A stretch of 64,000 bases of DNA from Pseudomonas tumuqii (GCF_013184545.1 NZ_JAAOJA010000008.1:1-64000); one strand, 5' to 3'. Counted from the first letter of the stretch, positions 1 through 10,096 are shown. Translations and numbers: made by a program. Notes: generated by a model from the sequence alone, not told the origin.

Positions 1-54
1 GGTCTGCTTGCGCTTGCCTGCGTACTCGGCGTCGGCGAAGGTCATCTGCTTCAT
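1..54 (-). CDS. IS5-family transposase, N-terminal 18 residues (partial)
   Basis: Reading the minus strand from ATG at 54 gives MKQMTFADAEYAGKRKQT, the typical N-terminus of a group of IS5-family DDE transposases found in Pseudomonas. Only this fragment is visible, so the catalytic residues and the other end of the element cannot be checked. The reading points away from gacA, so the transposase gene diverges from it. Confidence 0.75.
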   Translation of the reverse strand, partial: MKQMTFADAEYAGKRKQT

Positions 55-119
55 CGGAAAACTCAGCGGGTGGAATCCGGGTATTTTGCCAAAATCAGGA
101 AGTCTTCTTCAGAGTTTCC
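1..119 (-). mobile_element. IS5-family element, 5' end only (cut by window start)
   Basis: The minus strand carries the start of a transposase (ATG at 54) preceded by a short leader. Read outward, that leader ends in GGAAACTCTGAAGAAG at 119-104, which looks like a terminal inverted repeat. It abuts CTAG at 120-123, matching the YTAR target preference known for IS5-type elements. The rest of the element lies before the window. The insertion separates gacA from its start codon. The element name is not determinable from this piece. Confidence 0.75.
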
Positions 120-122
120 CTA

Positions 123-752
123 GTGGTCGATGACCACGATCTGGTTCGTACAGGCATCACCCGGATGCTGGCCGATATCGATGGCCTGCAAGTCGTAGGG
201 CAGGCCGACTCGGGCGAGGAGTCGCTGAAGAAAGCCCGCGAATTGAAGCCCGACGTGGTCCTGATGGACGTCAAGATGCCCGGCATCGGCGGCCTTGAAG
301 CGACCCGCAAACTCCTGCGCAGTCATCCCGATATGAAAGTCGTCGCCGTGACCGCCTGCGAAGAAGACCCGTTCCCCACTCGATTGTTGCAGGCCGGCGC
401 CGCCGGTTATCTGACCAAGGGCGCGGCCCTGGCCGAGATGGTGCAGGCCATTCGCCAGGTGTTTGCCGGGCAGCGTTACATCAGTCCGCAAATCGCCCAG
501 CAATTGGCGCTCAAGTCGTTTCAGCCGCAAAACAATAACTCGCCCTTCGATTTGCTTTCCGAGCGCGAGATTCAGATCGCCCTGATGATCGCCGGCTGCC
601 AGAAGGTGCAGAGCATCTCCGATAAGCTGTGCCTGTCGCCGAAAACGGTCAATACTTACCGTTATCGAATCTTTGAAAAGCTGTCGATTACCAGCGATGT
701 GGAGCTTGCCTTGCTCGCCGTACGCCATGGCATGGTCGATGCCAACAGTTGA
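123..752 (+). CDS. gacA: Response regulator GacA, 5' end removed by IS insertion
   Basis: GacA is the FixJ/NarL-type regulator of the GacS/GacA system that activates small RNAs rsmY/rsmZ and secondary metabolism. The visible 209 residues contain the receiver domain (phospho-acceptor Asp in [10 protein letters not shown], near residue 49 of this reading) and a C-terminal LuxR-type helix-turn-helix. Known GacA proteins begin MIRVLVVDDH; here the sequence starts only at the second V, with the preceding Leu codon CTA inside the insertion target. The only in-frame start left is GTG at 123, without a clear ribosome binding site, and no other start occurs in frame back to base 1. Part of the first beta strand of the receiver is lost, so the product is probably absent or weakly active. 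It abuts uvrC (1-base gap). Confidence 0.85.
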   Translation: MVDDHDLVRTGITRMLADIDGLQVVGQADSGEESLKKARELKPDVVLMDVKMPGIGGLEATRKLLRSHPDMKVVAVTACEEDPFPTRLLQAGAAGYLTKGAALAEMVQAIRQVFAGQRYISPQIAQQLALKSFQPQNNNSPFDLLSEREIQIALMIAGCQKVQSISDKLCLSPKTVNTYRYRIFEKLSITSDVELALLAVRHGMVDANS

Positions 753-753
753 G

Positions 754-2592
754 ATGCCCGCGGTTGAAGTGAACATTCCGTTCGAGCCCAACGCCTTCCT
801 GGCCACTTGCAGCAGTCGCCCAGGTGTCTACCGCATGTTCGATGCGGACGCCAAGCTGCTCTATGTCGGCAAGGCGAAAAACCTGAAAAAACGCCTGGCC
901 AGCTATTTTCGCAAGAGCGGCCTGGCGCCGAAGACCGCGGCGCTGGTCGGCCGGATCGTTCAGGTCGAAACCACCATCACCGCCAATGAAACCGAAGCCC
1001 TGCTGCTCGAGCAGACGCTGATCAAGCAATGGCGACCGCCCTACAACATCCTGCTGCGCGATGATAAGTCCTATCCCTATGTGTTTTTATCGGATGGTGA
1101 TTATCCGCGCCTGAGCATTCATCGCGGGGCGAAGAAGCAGAAGGGCCGTTATTTCGGCCCTTACCCGAGCGCCGGAGCCATCCGCGAAAGCCTCGGCCTG
1201 CTGCAAAAGGCCTTCCTGGTGCGCCAGTGCGAAGACAGCTATTTCAAGAATCGTACGCGGCCGTGCCTGCAGTATCAGATCAAGCGCTGCAAGGGGCCGT
1301 GCGTCGGCCTGGTCGATCCGGCGGAATATGCCGAGGACGTGCGTCTCTCGGTGATGTTCCTCGAGGGCCGCAGCAATGCACTCGGCGATGAACTGTCCAG
1401 CGCCATGCAGCAAGCCGCCGCGACCCTGGATTTCGAGCGGGCAGCCGAATTGCGCGACAAGATGGCCTTGCTGCGCCGCGTGCAAGACCAGCAGAGCATG
1501 GAAGGCGGCAGCGGCGATGTCGATATAGTCGCCGCCATGGTCAATCCGGGTGGCGCCTGCGTGCACCTGATCAGCGTGCGCGGCGGTCGTGTGCTCGGCA
1601 GCAAGAATTTCTTCCCGCAAGTGGCGATCGAGGAGGATGTCAGTGAGGTATTGCTGGCCTTCCTGGCTCAGTACTACCTGGGCAATCAGGAGCGCGAGCT
1701 GCCTGCCGAACTGATCGTCAATGCGCAGCATGAAGACTTCCCCACGCTTATCGCTGCACTTGGCGAGTCGCGTGGCAGCGAGTTGAGCATCAGCTATCGG
1801 GTGCGCGGAACCCGCGCGCGCTGGCAACAGTTGGCGGTGACCAATGCCGAGCAAGCGTTAGACGCTCGCCTTGCCAGTCGCCAGCATGTGGCCGCCCGTT
1901 TCGAGGCCCTTGCAGAAGCATTGGCCATGGACGAGGTGCCGCAGCGCCTCGAATGTTTCGATATCAGCCATTCCAGCGGCGAGGCCACGGTAGCGTCCTG
2001 CGTGGTATTCGGCCCGGAAGGTCCGCTGAAATCCGATTACCGGCGCTACAACATCGAAGGCGTCACCGCGGGCGATGATTACGCCGCAATGCATCAAGCC
2101 CTGACCCGGCGCTTCAGCAAGATCAAGGACGGCGAGGGCAAATTGCCGGATATCTTGCTGGTCGACGGCGGCAAGGGCCAGCTGGCCATGGCCCGAGACG
2201 TGCTGAATGAGCTGGCTGTGCCAGAACTGATCCTGCTTGGCGTGGCCAAGGGGGCGACGCGCAAACCGGGACTGGAAACCCTCTACCTGAATGACGCCGC
2301 CCATGAGTTCACCCTGCCGGGCAACTCGCCGGCGCTGCATCTGATTCAGCAGATTCGTGACGAATCGCACCGCTTTGCCATCACCGGACACCGTGCCCGG
2401 CGCGGCAAGGCCCGGCGCACTTCGAGCCTGGAGGAGGTCGCCGGGGTAGGGCCGAAGCGGCGCCGCGAGCTGCTCAATCACTTCGGCGGTCTGCAGGAAT
2501 TGTCTCGGGCCAGCAGCGAAGAAATTGCCAAGGCGCCCGGGATCAGTAAAAAGCTTGCAGAGCTGATTTATGCCGCCTTGCACAGCGAGTAG
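754..2592 (+). CDS. uvrC: Excinuclease ABC subunit C
   Basis: UvrC makes both incisions in nucleotide excision repair after UvrAB damage recognition. The 612 residues show an N-terminal GIY-YIG nuclease domain (GVYRMF...[12 protein letters not shown], about residues 24-47), a UVR segment that binds UvrB ([12 protein letters not shown], about 225), the RNase H-like C-terminal nuclease region ([13 protein letters not shown], about 468) and terminal helix-hairpin-helix repeats ([13 protein letters not shown] and [12 protein letters not shown]). I chose ATG 754 because it directly follows the gacA stop, the usual arrangement; ATG 739 inside gacA is an alternative. Length fits the family (about 610). 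With gacA disrupted, its transcription may depend on the IS or on internal promoters. Confidence 0.97.
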   Translation: MPAVEVNIPFEPNAFLATCSSRPGVYRMFDADAKLLYVGKAKNLKKRLASYFRKSGLAPKTAALVGRIVQVETTITANETEALLLEQTLIKQWRPPYNILLRDDKSYPYVFLSDGDYPRLSIHRGAKKQKGRYFGPYPSAGAIRESLGLLQKAFLVRQCEDSYFKNRTRPCLQYQIKRCKGPCVGLVDPAEYAEDVRLSVMFLEGRSNALGDELSSAMQQAAATLDFERAAELRDKMALLRRVQDQQSMEGGSGDVDIVAAMVNPGGACVHLISVRGGRVLGSKNFFPQVAIEEDVSEVLLAFLAQYYLGNQERELPAELIVNAQHEDFPTLIAALGESRGSELSISYRVRGTRARWQQLAVTNAEQALDARLASRQHVAARFEALAEALAMDEVPQRLECFDISHSSGEATVASCVVFGPEGPLKSDYRRYNIEGVTAGDDYAAMHQALTRRFSKIKDGEGKLPDILLVDGGKGQLAMARDVLNELAVPELILLGVAKGATRKPGLETLYLNDAAHEFTLPGNSPALHLIQQIRDESHRFAITGHRARRGKARRTSSLEEVAGVGPKRRRELLNHFGGLQELSRASSEEIAKAPGISKKLAELIYAALHSE

Positions 2593-2624
2593 AATGCCGG
2601 CTCACCTTGCAGCCAGTTGTGTCG

Positions 2625-3185
2625 ATGAATATCCCTAACCTGCTTACCGTGCTCCGCGTTGCACTGATCCCGATCTTTATCCTGCTGTTCTACCTGCCAT
2701 TCAGCTGGAGTTATTGGGCCGCTAGCGCGGTTTTCGCTATTGCCGCTGTTACCGACTGGCTCGACGGCTTCCTGGCGCGTCGCTGGGAACAAAGCACGCC
2801 CTTCGGCGCCTTTCTCGATCCGGTCGCCGATAAGTTGATGGTCGCCGTAGCATTGGTCTTGTTGGTGGCCGAGCATGCCAACCTGTGGCTGACGCTGCCG
2901 GCGGCAATCATCATTGGCCGCGAAATTGTCGTCTCGGCCTTGCGCGAATGGATGGCCGAACTGGGCGCGCGCGCACATGTCGCCGTGTCCGAGCTGGCCA
3001 AATGGAAAACCGCAGCACAAATGGTCGCCCTGATCATGCTGCTGGCGAATCCACCCTTGTTCACGTTCTGGGTTCTGCTCGGCTACGGGCTGCTGATCGT
3101 TGCCGCCATCCTGACCTTGTGGTCGATGCTGCAGTATCTGCTGGCTGCCTGGCCGCACCTCAGCACTTCCACTGAAAAGAAATAA
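2625..3185 (+). CDS. pgsA: CDP-diacylglycerol-glycerol-3-phosphate 3-phosphatidyltransferase
   Basis: PgsA makes phosphatidylglycerophosphate from CDP-diacylglycerol and glycerol-3-phosphate, the committed step to phosphatidylglycerol and cardiolipin in the inner membrane. The 186-residue protein is strongly hydrophobic and holds the CDP-alcohol phosphotransferase signature D-G-x2-A-R-x8-G-x3-D-x3-D at residues 47-69 (DGFLAR...GAFLDPVAD). The start [11 protein letters not shown] is standard for the family; an upstream in-frame start at 2607 would add six unusual residues. It lies 32 bases after uvrC and just before three tRNA genes, the conserved Pseudomonas order. Confidence 0.97.
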   Translation: MNIPNLLTVLRVALIPIFILLFYLPFSWSYWAASAVFAIAAVTDWLDGFLARRWEQSTPFGAFLDPVADKLMVAVALVLLVAEHANLWLTLPAAIIIGREIVVSALREWMAELGARAHVAVSELAKWKTAAQMVALIMLLANPPLFTFWVLLGYGLLIVAAILTLWSMLQYLLAAWPHLSTSTEKK

Positions 3186-3252
3186 GCTTTTTTGAATCAA
3201 GGGGTTGACGGGGCGTTCTGAAGATATAGAATGGCGCCCGTCTACAAGACAA

Positions 3253-3328
<76 letters not shown>

Positions 3329-3367
3329 TTTTCAACGGACCGTCTAGCACGGTCCGTTTAGTTTCAA

Positions 3368-3441
3368 GGCTGAGTAGCAGAGTGGTTATGCACCGGATTG
3401 CAAATCCGTGAACGCCGGTTCGATTCCGACCTCAGCCTCCA
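3368..3441 (+). tRNA. tRNA-Cys (GCA anticodon)
   Basis: A 74-base cloverleaf beginning GGCTGAG and ending CTCAGCCTCCA. Anticodon GCA is at 3400-3402 in the loop ATTGCAAAT, and the T-arm GCCGGTTCGATTCCGAC is present. It resembles E. coli tRNA-Cys in its D-arm and anticodon stem. Confidence 0.96.
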
Positions 3442-3444
3442 ATT

Positions 3445-3485
3445 AAAAAAAGCCTCGTAGATCTTTGATTTGCGAGGCTTTTTTG
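3445..3485 (+). terminator. Rho-independent terminator after tRNA-Cys
   Basis: AAAAAAGCCTCG and CGAGGCTTTTTT form an inverted repeat with a loop of about 16 bases and a T run on the plus strand. It follows tRNA-Cys by four bases and separates it from tRNA-Leu. Confidence 0.9.
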
Positions 3486-3555
3486 TTGGAGATAGGAGAC
3501 CTTGCGAGGCTCGATAGGGCTGTATATAGTCCAAGCCTCGCGCTAAAGCGCTACC

Positions 3556-3642
3556 GCCCGAATGGCGAAATCGGTAGACGCAAGGGACTTAAAATCCCTC
3601 GGGGGTAACCCCGTGCCGGTTCGATTCCGGCTTCGGGCACCA
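3556..3642 (+). tRNA. tRNA-Leu (TAA anticodon)
   Basis: An 87-base class II tRNA with a long variable arm (CTCGGGGGTAACCCCGT), acceptor stem GCCCGAA/TTCGGGC and encoded CCA at 3640-3642. Anticodon TAA is at 3590-3592. It reads UUA/UUG leucine codons, which are rare in this GC-rich genome. Confidence 0.97.
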
Positions 3643-3655
3643 ACTGCAGTCAAAC

Positions 3656-3689
3656 AAAAAGGCCAACCTCACAGGGGTTGGCCTTTTTG
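3656..3689 (+). terminator. Rho-independent terminator after tRNA-Leu
   Basis: AAAAAGGCCAACC and GGTTGGCCTTTTT form a near-perfect stem with a short loop and T run. It ends the tRNA transcript. Confidence 0.93.
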
Positions 3690-4120
3690 CTTTGTGTGCC
3701 CAGTTCGGATCGTTTTTGGCCTGGGTTGATCGCGCGTTCTGCGCCATTACGGACTGCATCTCAGCGCCACCGCCGCTGTGGCGCCCGGAACGAGGGCGGC
3801 CTTCACTCTCCGTTCATCCTGGTCGGGCTAGACGCCACACACGCGCTGTTAGCCAGACGCAGCCGCCTGGTACTTAGTGAAAATTGCACTGGCCTCACAG
3901 TTCACTAGCGTTATCATGCTGGCCGGCGCCGTATATCGGTGCGAGCGCTGGATGGATGCACCAGCAGCAAGCGTGCAGATGGCCATTATGGGGCGCGCAG
4001 CAGGGCTTACGCGTTATTCCTTACGGCATGAATTCTGCAGAAAGCCGAGGAGTTCGTTTTCAGTGGGACGGCAGGGCTGTGTCCGCCGTAGCGCGTCAAT
4101 TTTCATGGAAGGCAACGTCA
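3690..4120. other. Non-coding stretch between tRNA-Leu and the DUF2126 gene
   Basis: About 430 bases. Several short open frames cross it, but none shows a recognisable protein or a good ribosome binding site. The frame of the downstream transglutaminase gene is open here without family-like sequence. It presumably holds that operon's promoter and leader; I see no convincing promoter or RNA gene. Confidence 0.5.
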
Positions 4121-7100
4121 ATGGCCATACGTATCGCGCTGCATCACAAAACCAGCTACCACTACGATCGCCAGGTTGGCTTGTCGCCCCATGAGGTGCG
4201 CCTGCGCCCGGCCCCCCACGCGCGCACGCCGATCTTGTCCTACTCGCTGAGCGTGACCCCGCAGAAGCACTTCATCAACTGGCAGCAAGACCCGTACGGC
4301 AACTACATTGGCCGTTTTGTCTTCCCGGAAAAATCCGCGACCCTGGAGTTCACCGTCGACTTGGTGGCGGACATGACGGTGATCAATCCGTTCGACTTTT
4401 TTGTCGAGAAGTACGCCGAGCAGTTCCCCTTCAGCTATCCGGCGCAACTGAGCGATGAGTTGGCAGCCTATCTGAAGGCCGACGAGCCCGGCCCCTTGCT
4501 GGGCAAATGGATGGCCGCAGCGCGCAGCGAAATGCTCGGCAAGGCGCAGCCGATCAATAATTTTCTGGTGGCCATCAACCAGCGCCTGCAGGCGGATATC
4601 GCTTATCTGTTGCGCATGGAACCGGGCGTGCAGACGCCCGAGGAAACCCTGGAGAAACGCTCGGGCTCGTGCCGTGACAGCGCCTGGTTGCTGGTGCAGA
4701 TTCTGCGCGAATTCGGCTTGGCCGCGCGTTTTGTCTCCGGCTACCTGATTCAGTTGCGCGCCGACCAGGAAGCCCTCGATGGGCCGAGCGGGGCCGAGGT
4801 CGATTTCACCGACCTGCATGCCTGGACGGAGGTGTATATCCCCGGTGCCGGCTGGATTGGCCTCGACCCGACCTCGGGCATGCTCGCCAGCGAAGGGCAT
4901 ATTCCCCTGGCCTGCACCGCGCTGCCATCCTCGGCGGCGCCGATCAGCGGCTTTACCGACAAGGCCGAAGTCACCTTCGCGCACGAAATGACCATCACGC
5001 GCATCCACGAGGATCCGCGGGTAACCAAACCTTACTCGGAAGCCGACTGGCAAAAGATCGATCAGCTCGGTCAGCAGGTCGATGCCGACTTGAAACGTCA
5101 GGATGTGCGCCTCACCCAGGGGGGCGAGCCGACCTTCGTCTCCATCGATGACATGGATGGCGCGCAATGGAATACCGAAGCCCATGGCGAGCAGAAACGC
5201 GAGCTGGCCGGGGAGTTGCTGCAGCGCCTGAAAAACCACTTCGCCCCCGGCGGCATGCTGCATTACGGCCAGGGCAAGTGGTATCCGGGCGAGCCGCTGC
5301 CGCGCTGGGCGTTGAACATTTTCTGGCGGGTCGACGGCCAGCCGATGTGGCTCGATGCGACGCTGTTTTCTGCCGATGACCACAGCGATGGCTATGGCGC
5401 CGCCGAAGCTAGGCGGTTTACCGCCGAACTGGTGAAAATCCTCGGTTTACCGGCCAACTGCCCGATTCCGGCCTACGAGGACGTGGTGCAGCAGGCCCAT
5501 CTGGAACAAGGGCTGCCGAACAACCTCGACCCGCTGCAGTTGGATCTCAAGGCGCCCGAGGCGCGGCAACGTCTGGCCCGCCTGCTGGAGCAGGGCCTGG
5601 GCGAGGTGGTTGGCTATGTGCTGCCCCTGGCGACCAAGGCGCTCGACCCGACTATTGCTCTGGGGGTCGCCTGGCGCACCTGCCCCTGGCCGCTCAAGCG
5701 CGAGCACCTGTACCTGATCGAAGGCGACTCGCCGATGGGCCTGCGCCTGCCGCTGAACGCGCTGCCCTGGGTCATGCCGGAGGATATGCCGCAGACCTTC
5801 GATGTCGATCCTTTCGCGCCGCGCGAGGCATTGGCGACCGTCGCCCCGGTCGTGGCCGCGGCGCCCGGCAAGAGTGAAAAGCGTCCGACGTTGAGCCGCA
5901 AGAATGCCGCCAGCATCGCTGCCGAGAGCAAGATCGAGCCGCGCGACGTGATTCATACGGCGCTCTGCGTGCAGGTCAGGGAAGGGCGCCTGCATGTCTT
6001 CATGCCGCCGCTCAAGCGCATCGAGGATTACCTGGCCCTGGTGACCGCGGTCGAACATACCGCCACCAAGCTGAAGCTGAAACTGCGCATCGAGGGCTAC
6101 CAGCCTCCACGCGACCCGCGGATCAAGCTGCTCAGCGTCACTCCGGATCCGGGCGTGATCGAGGTCAATATCCACCCGGCAGCCAGCTGGAACGAGCTGG
6201 TCTACAACATGTCGACCCTGTATCAGGAAGCCCGCCTGACGCGGCTGGGTACCGAGAAGTTCATGCATGACGGTCGCCATACCGGTACCGGTGGCGGCAA
6301 CCATGCCACCCTGGGCGGCGCGACCGCCGAAGACAGCCCGATGCTGCGCCGGCCGGACCTGTTGAAAAGCCTGATCACCTACTGGCAGAACCACCCGGCC
6401 TTGTCCTACCTGTTCTCCGGCACCTTTATCGGGCCGACCAGCCAGGCGCCGCGGGTCGATGAAGCACGTGACGACAACCTCTATGAACTGGCGATTGCCT
6501 TCCAGCAGATGGATCAGATCCTGCCGACGCTGCAGCCCGGCGACAAGCCCTGGATGGTCGACCGCTTGCTGCGCAATCTGCTGGTCGATCTGACCGGCAA
6601 TACCCATCGCGCCGAGTTTTCCATCGACAAGCTGTACTCCCCCGACGGCCCCACGGGCCGGCTCGGCCTGGTCGAGTTCCGCGCCTTCGAGATGCCGCCG
6701 CATGAGCGCATGAGCCTGTTGCAAATGCTCCTGTTGCGCGCCCTGGTCGCGCGTTTCTGGCGCGAGCCGTACCAGGCCAAACTGGTCAACTGGGGCACCG
6801 CACTGCATGACCGTTGGATGCTGCCGCACTTCGTCGCCCAGGATATTCGCGATGTGGTCAAGGACCTGCGCACGGCGGGCTATGCCTTTGAGGACCGCTG
6901 GTTCGAACCCTTTATCGAATTCCGCTTTCCACGCTTCGGCACCGTGGTCTACGAAGGGGTCGAGATGGAGTTGCGCCAGGCCATCGAGCCCTGGAATGTC
7001 CTGGGTGAGGAGATGAGCGGTGGCGGCACGGCCCGCTATGTCGACTCCTCGGTGGAGCGTATGCAGCTGCTGGTGCGTGGCCTGACCGATGGCCGCCACG

Positions 7101-7471
7101 AGATCGCCTGCAACGGCCGGCGCCTGCCGTTGCACCCGACTGGCGTGCCGGGCGAGTATGTCGCCGGCGTGCGTTTCCGCGCCTGGAGTCCCTGGTCGGC
7201 GCTGCACCCGAGTATCAAGGTGCAGGCACCGTTGACCTTCGATCTGGTCGATAATTGGAGCGGCCGCGCCATCGGCGGCTGTACCTATCATGTGGTGCAT
7301 CCGGGTGGCCGCAGTGAAGAAAGTTCGCCGGTGAATGCCAATGCCGCAGAAGCACGGCGTTTTGCCCGCTTCTGGGCCCATGGACATACCCCTGGACCGA
7401 TTCGCGTGTACAAGGAAGAACTCAACCCGAGTTTCCCGATGACCCTCGATTTACGCTGGCAGCCCTGCTAA
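4121..7471 (+). CDS. Large transglutaminase-like/DUF2126 protein
   Basis: A 1116-residue protein with an N-terminal bacterial transglutaminase-like beta region (MAIRIALHHKTSYHYD, residues 1-80), a transglutaminase core with apparent triad Cys184 (GSCRDSAW), His233 (LHAWTEVY) and Asp249 (GLDPTSG), then a long DUF2126 region (about 300-1100). The start ATG 4121 has GGAAGG ten bases upstream and gives the usual MAIRI N-terminus; a longer frame upstream lacks homology. It is first of three genes, followed by an ATP-grasp/alpha-E fusion and a second transglutaminase-like gene. Families in this combination were proposed from genome context to make or cleave peptide or amide bonds on an unknown substrate. 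The substrate here is unknown. There is no signal peptide, so it is probably cytoplasmic. Confidence 0.9.
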   Translation: MAIRIALHHKTSYHYDRQVGLSPHEVRLRPAPHARTPILSYSLSVTPQKHFINWQQDPYGNYIGRFVFPEKSATLEFTVDLVADMTVINPFDFFVEKYAEQFPFSYPAQLSDELAAYLKADEPGPLLGKWMAAARSEMLGKAQPINNFLVAINQRLQADIAYLLRMEPGVQTPEETLEKRSGSCRDSAWLLVQILREFGLAARFVSGYLIQLRADQEALDGPSGAEVDFTDLHAWTEVYIPGAGWIGLDPTSGMLASEGHIPLACTALPSSAAPISGFTDKAEVTFAHEMTITRIHEDPRVTKPYSEADWQKIDQLGQQVDADLKRQDVRLTQGGEPTFVSIDDMDGAQWNTEAHGEQKRELAGELLQRLKNHFAPGGMLHYGQGKWYPGEPLPRWALNIFWRVDGQPMWLDATLFSADDHSDGYGAAEARRFTAELVKILGLPANCPIPAYEDVVQQAHLEQGLPNNLDPLQLDLKAPEARQRLARLLEQGLGEVVGYVLPLATKALDPTIALGVAWRTCPWPLKREHLYLIEGDSPMGLRLPLNALPWVMPEDMPQTFDVDPFAPREALATVAPVVAAAPGKSEKRPTLSRKNAASIAAESKIEPRDVIHTALCVQVREGRLHVFMPPLKRIEDYLALVTAVEHTATKLKLKLRIEGYQPPRDPRIKLLSVTPDPGVIEVNIHPAASWNELVYNMSTLYQEARLTRLGTEKFMHDGRHTGTGGGNHATLGGATAEDSPMLRRPDLLKSLITYWQNHPALSYLFSGTFIGPTSQAPRVDEARDDNLYELAIAFQQMDQILPTLQPGDKPWMVDRLLRNLLVDLTGNTHRAEFSIDKLYSPDGPTGRLGLVEFRAFEMPPHERMSLLQMLLLRALVARFWREPYQAKLVNWGTALHDRWMLPHFVAQDIRDVVKDLRTAGYAFEDRWFEPFIEFRFPRFGTVVYEGVEMELRQAIEPWNVLGEEMSGGGTARYVDSSVERMQLLVRGLTDGRHEIACNGRRLPLHPTGVPGEYVAGVRFRAWSPWSALHPSIKVQAPLTFDLVDNWSGRAIGGCTYHVVHPGGRSEESSPVNANAAEARRFARFWAHGHTPGPIRVYKEELNPSFPMTLDLRWQPC

Positions 7472-7519
7472 GCCCGGGGGCATTCCCGTGCGTCATTCGC
7501 GAGCAAAAGAACTGAGTCA

Positions 7520-10096
7520 ATGCTGAAAAAACTTCTCGCCGAGTACCGCGCCGCCCCCAACAGCTTCGATGAGCTGCTCGATGCCTCGAAGCAGCCACGC
7601 GAGCACTGGCGCGCCATGCTCGGCAGTTTGGCCAAAGAGTCGCCGCGGATCATGCGCCAGCGCCTGGAAGCGGTGGAAAGCCAGATCCGCGAAAACGGCG
7701 TGACCTACAACGTCTATGCCGACACCAAGGGCATGCAGCGCCCCTGGGATCTGAATGTGCTGCCGCTGATCCTGCCCCATGACGAATGGGCGGGCATCGA
7801 AGCGGCAGTGGCCCAGCGCGCAACCCTGCTGAATCGGATACTTGGCGACGTTTACGGCGAGCAGCGCATGCTCCAGGAAGGTTTGCTGCCGCCGGCGTTG
7901 ATCCACGGGCATGCCGGTTTTCTGCGTCCGGCCCATGGCATCCGACACCTCGACAATGTGGCCTTGCATTTTTATGCGGTCGACCTGGCGCGCGCGCCCA
8001 ACGGTCAATGGTGGGTCGTGGCCGATCGGACCCAGGCACCCTCGGGCGCCGGTTATGCACTGGAAAACCGTGCGGTGATTGCGCGCACCTTTCCGGATCA
8101 GTTGCGTGATCTCAAGGTGCAGGACTTAGCCGGCTTTTTCAGCAGCATGCGCGACAGCCTGGCCCATTGGGGGCGGCAGTGCGCCGCCAATGGCGGGGTG
8201 CCGTTGCGTGGCAGCGAATCGCCGTTGATCGTGTTGCTCACCCCCGGCCCCTACAACGAGACCTATTACGAACAAGCCTACCTGGCCCGTTATCTCGGTT
8301 TGCCGCTGGTCGAGGGCAGTGATCTCACCGTGCGCGGCGGTATCGTCTGGCTGAAAACCCTGTCCGGCCTGCAGCGTGTGCATGTGATCATGCGCCGGGT
8401 CGACGATGACTTCTGCGATCCCCTGGAGCTGCGTACCGAGTCGGCACTGGGCGTGGCCGGTTTGACCGAGGCGGCCCGGCTCGGCAATGTGCTGATCGCC
8501 AACAGCCTGGGCTCCAGCCTTCTGGAGTCGGGGGCGCTGCTGGGCTTCTTGCCGGCACTCTGCGAGCGCCTGCTCGGCGAGCCATTGCAGATGCCCTCGG
8601 TGGCAACCTGGTGGTGCGGCGAACCGGCCGCGCTCGAACAGGTACTGGCCAATCTCGATCAATTGGTGATCAAGTCGAGCTTCCCGCAATTGCGCCAACT
8701 CTCGCTGTTTGGCCAGGACCTCAGCGGTGAAGCGCGCGCGACCCTGATCGCCAAGATGCGCGCCAATCCACGCAATTATGTCGCCCAGGAACTGGTGCGC
8801 TTGTCGCAGTCGCCCGTGTGGAAGGCCAGTGCCCCAGCCGGGTTGAGTGCCTGCGCCGTCGGCCTGCGGGTATACGCCTGCGCCACTGCCGACGGCTACG
8901 TGGTGATGCCCGGCGGGTTGACCCGGGTCGCTACCGGGCCCGACTCGCGGGTCATCGCCATGCAGCGCGGTGGCAGCAGCAAGGACACCTGGGTGCAGGC
9001 GCGGGCGCAAGCCGCTGCGCACCGCCACCCCACGCGCACCACCACCAGCAAAGACCTGATTCGCGACGACACCCACCTGTCCAGTCGCATGGCCGAGAAC
9101 CTGTTCTGGCTGGGGCGCAATACCGAACGCTGTGACAATATCGCGCGACTGATGCGCACCACCCTGCATGAGCTGTTGAATGTCAGCCCGCAGGAGCGCG
9201 GCCCCGAATGGGCCACGGTGAAGGCACTATGTGCCTGGTTTCAACTGATCGAGACCCCGGACAAGGATGCCCTGCTGCAGCAAAGCCAGGTCGCGGGGCA
9301 AACGCCAAGCCAGACGCAGAGCGCACCCCCAGTGGTGCGCTGGAGCGATGCCCGGATCGAGGCAGCCTTGCTACTGGCCGTGGTATCGCCCGATGTGCCC
9401 GGGCTCGCCAGCCAGCAGCAGCAGCTTTACAACACGGCCAGCCAGTTGCGCGAGCGCTTGTCGGCGGATAATTGGCGCGCCCTCAACCGCATGCTGCAGC
9501 GCAGCGCCAACAGCGATGCGCAGCTGACACCGGCGGAAGCCATGAGCGCGCTGGATGATGCAGCCGCGTCCCTGATGACCCTGTCCGGTTTCGCCCTCGA
9601 TGGCATGACCCGCGATCTGGGATGGAGTTTTCTCTCCATTGGCCGGCGCCTGGAGCGCCTGCAATTCCAGACCCTGGTGCTGCAGCGTGCGCTGGCTATG
9701 GAGACCGACGGCAGCCTGGACTGGTTGCTCGAGCTGTCCGACAGTATCGTCACCTACCGCTCCCGTTATCGGGCGCAATCCGAGTGGTTGCCGGTGCTGG
9801 ATTTGTTGCTGCTCGACAGCAGTAATCCACGCTCGGTACTGTTCCAAATGGCCGGTATCTTGAAAAGTCTGGATAAATTGGCGCTAACCTACGGCAGCTG
9901 TGGCGAGACGCTATTGCTGCCACTGAAGGATGCACTGTTGGCACTCGATCCGGATGACGACCTGTATTGCGCTAATCCAGCCCTGATCAGCCTGCTGCAG
10001 CGCATCAACCACGCCAGCGGGGAATTGTCGCAGCAGATCAGCGCGCGATTTTTCAGCTACACCGCTAGCGAACAGCGGGGCAGGGGGGCGGCATGA
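7520..10096 (+). CDS. Circularly permuted ATP-grasp fused to alpha-E domain
   Basis: 858 residues in two parts. Residues 1-490 match circularly permuted ATP-grasp proteins (DUF404/DUF407), with family segments such as NVYADTKGMQRPWDLNVLPL, RTQAPSGAGYALENR and MPGGLTRVA. Residues 515-850 match the alpha-E (DUF403) helical domain, starting SSRMAENLFWLGRNTERCDN. ATP-grasp enzymes ligate a carboxylate to an amine via an acyl-phosphate; alpha-E is a helical partner of unknown activity. In the minus-strand operon at 11948-14312 the same two domains are separate genes, so this is a natural fusion of two interacting proteins. The last four bases overlap the next gene (ATGA), indicating translational coupling. 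Confidence 0.92.
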   Translation: MLKKLLAEYRAAPNSFDELLDASKQPREHWRAMLGSLAKESPRIMRQRLEAVESQIRENGVTYNVYADTKGMQRPWDLNVLPLILPHDEWAGIEAAVAQRATLLNRILGDVYGEQRMLQEGLLPPALIHGHAGFLRPAHGIRHLDNVALHFYAVDLARAPNGQWWVVADRTQAPSGAGYALENRAVIARTFPDQLRDLKVQDLAGFFSSMRDSLAHWGRQCAANGGVPLRGSESPLIVLLTPGPYNETYYEQAYLARYLGLPLVEGSDLTVRGGIVWLKTLSGLQRVHVIMRRVDDDFCDPLELRTESALGVAGLTEAARLGNVLIANSLGSSLLESGALLGFLPALCERLLGEPLQMPSVATWWCGEPAALEQVLANLDQLVIKSSFPQLRQLSLFGQDLSGEARATLIAKMRANPRNYVAQELVRLSQSPVWKASAPAGLSACAVGLRVYACATADGYVVMPGGLTRVATGPDSRVIAMQRGGSSKDTWVQARAQAAAHRHPTRTTTSKDLIRDDTHLSSRMAENLFWLGRNTERCDNIARLMRTTLHELLNVSPQERGPEWATVKALCAWFQLIETPDKDALLQQSQVAGQTPSQTQSAPPVVRWSDARIEAALLLAVVSPDVPGLASQQQQLYNTASQLRERLSADNWRALNRMLQRSANSDAQLTPAEAMSALDDAAASLMTLSGFALDGMTRDLGWSFLSIGRRLERLQFQTLVLQRALAMETDGSLDWLLELSDSIVTYRSRYRAQSEWLPVLDLLLLDSSNPRSVLFQMAGILKSLDKLALTYGSCGETLLLPLKDALLALDPDDDLYCANPALISLLQRINHASGELSQQISARFFSYTASEQRGRGAA

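Noticed and set aside
673..753. Longer uvrC start inside gacA
   Set aside because: The extra residues are the gacA coding sequence read in another frame; ATG 754 gives a normal UvrC N-terminus.
3884..4120. In-frame N-terminal extension of the DUF2126 protein by 79 residues
   Set aside because: The extension has no family-like sequence, while ATG 4121 has a ribosome binding site and gives the standard MAIRI start.
5447..7387. Long open frame on the minus strand (over 600 codons) opposite the DUF2126 gene
   Set aside because: It is a GC-rich shadow: no known domain, no ribosome binding site, and the plus strand has full family conservation.
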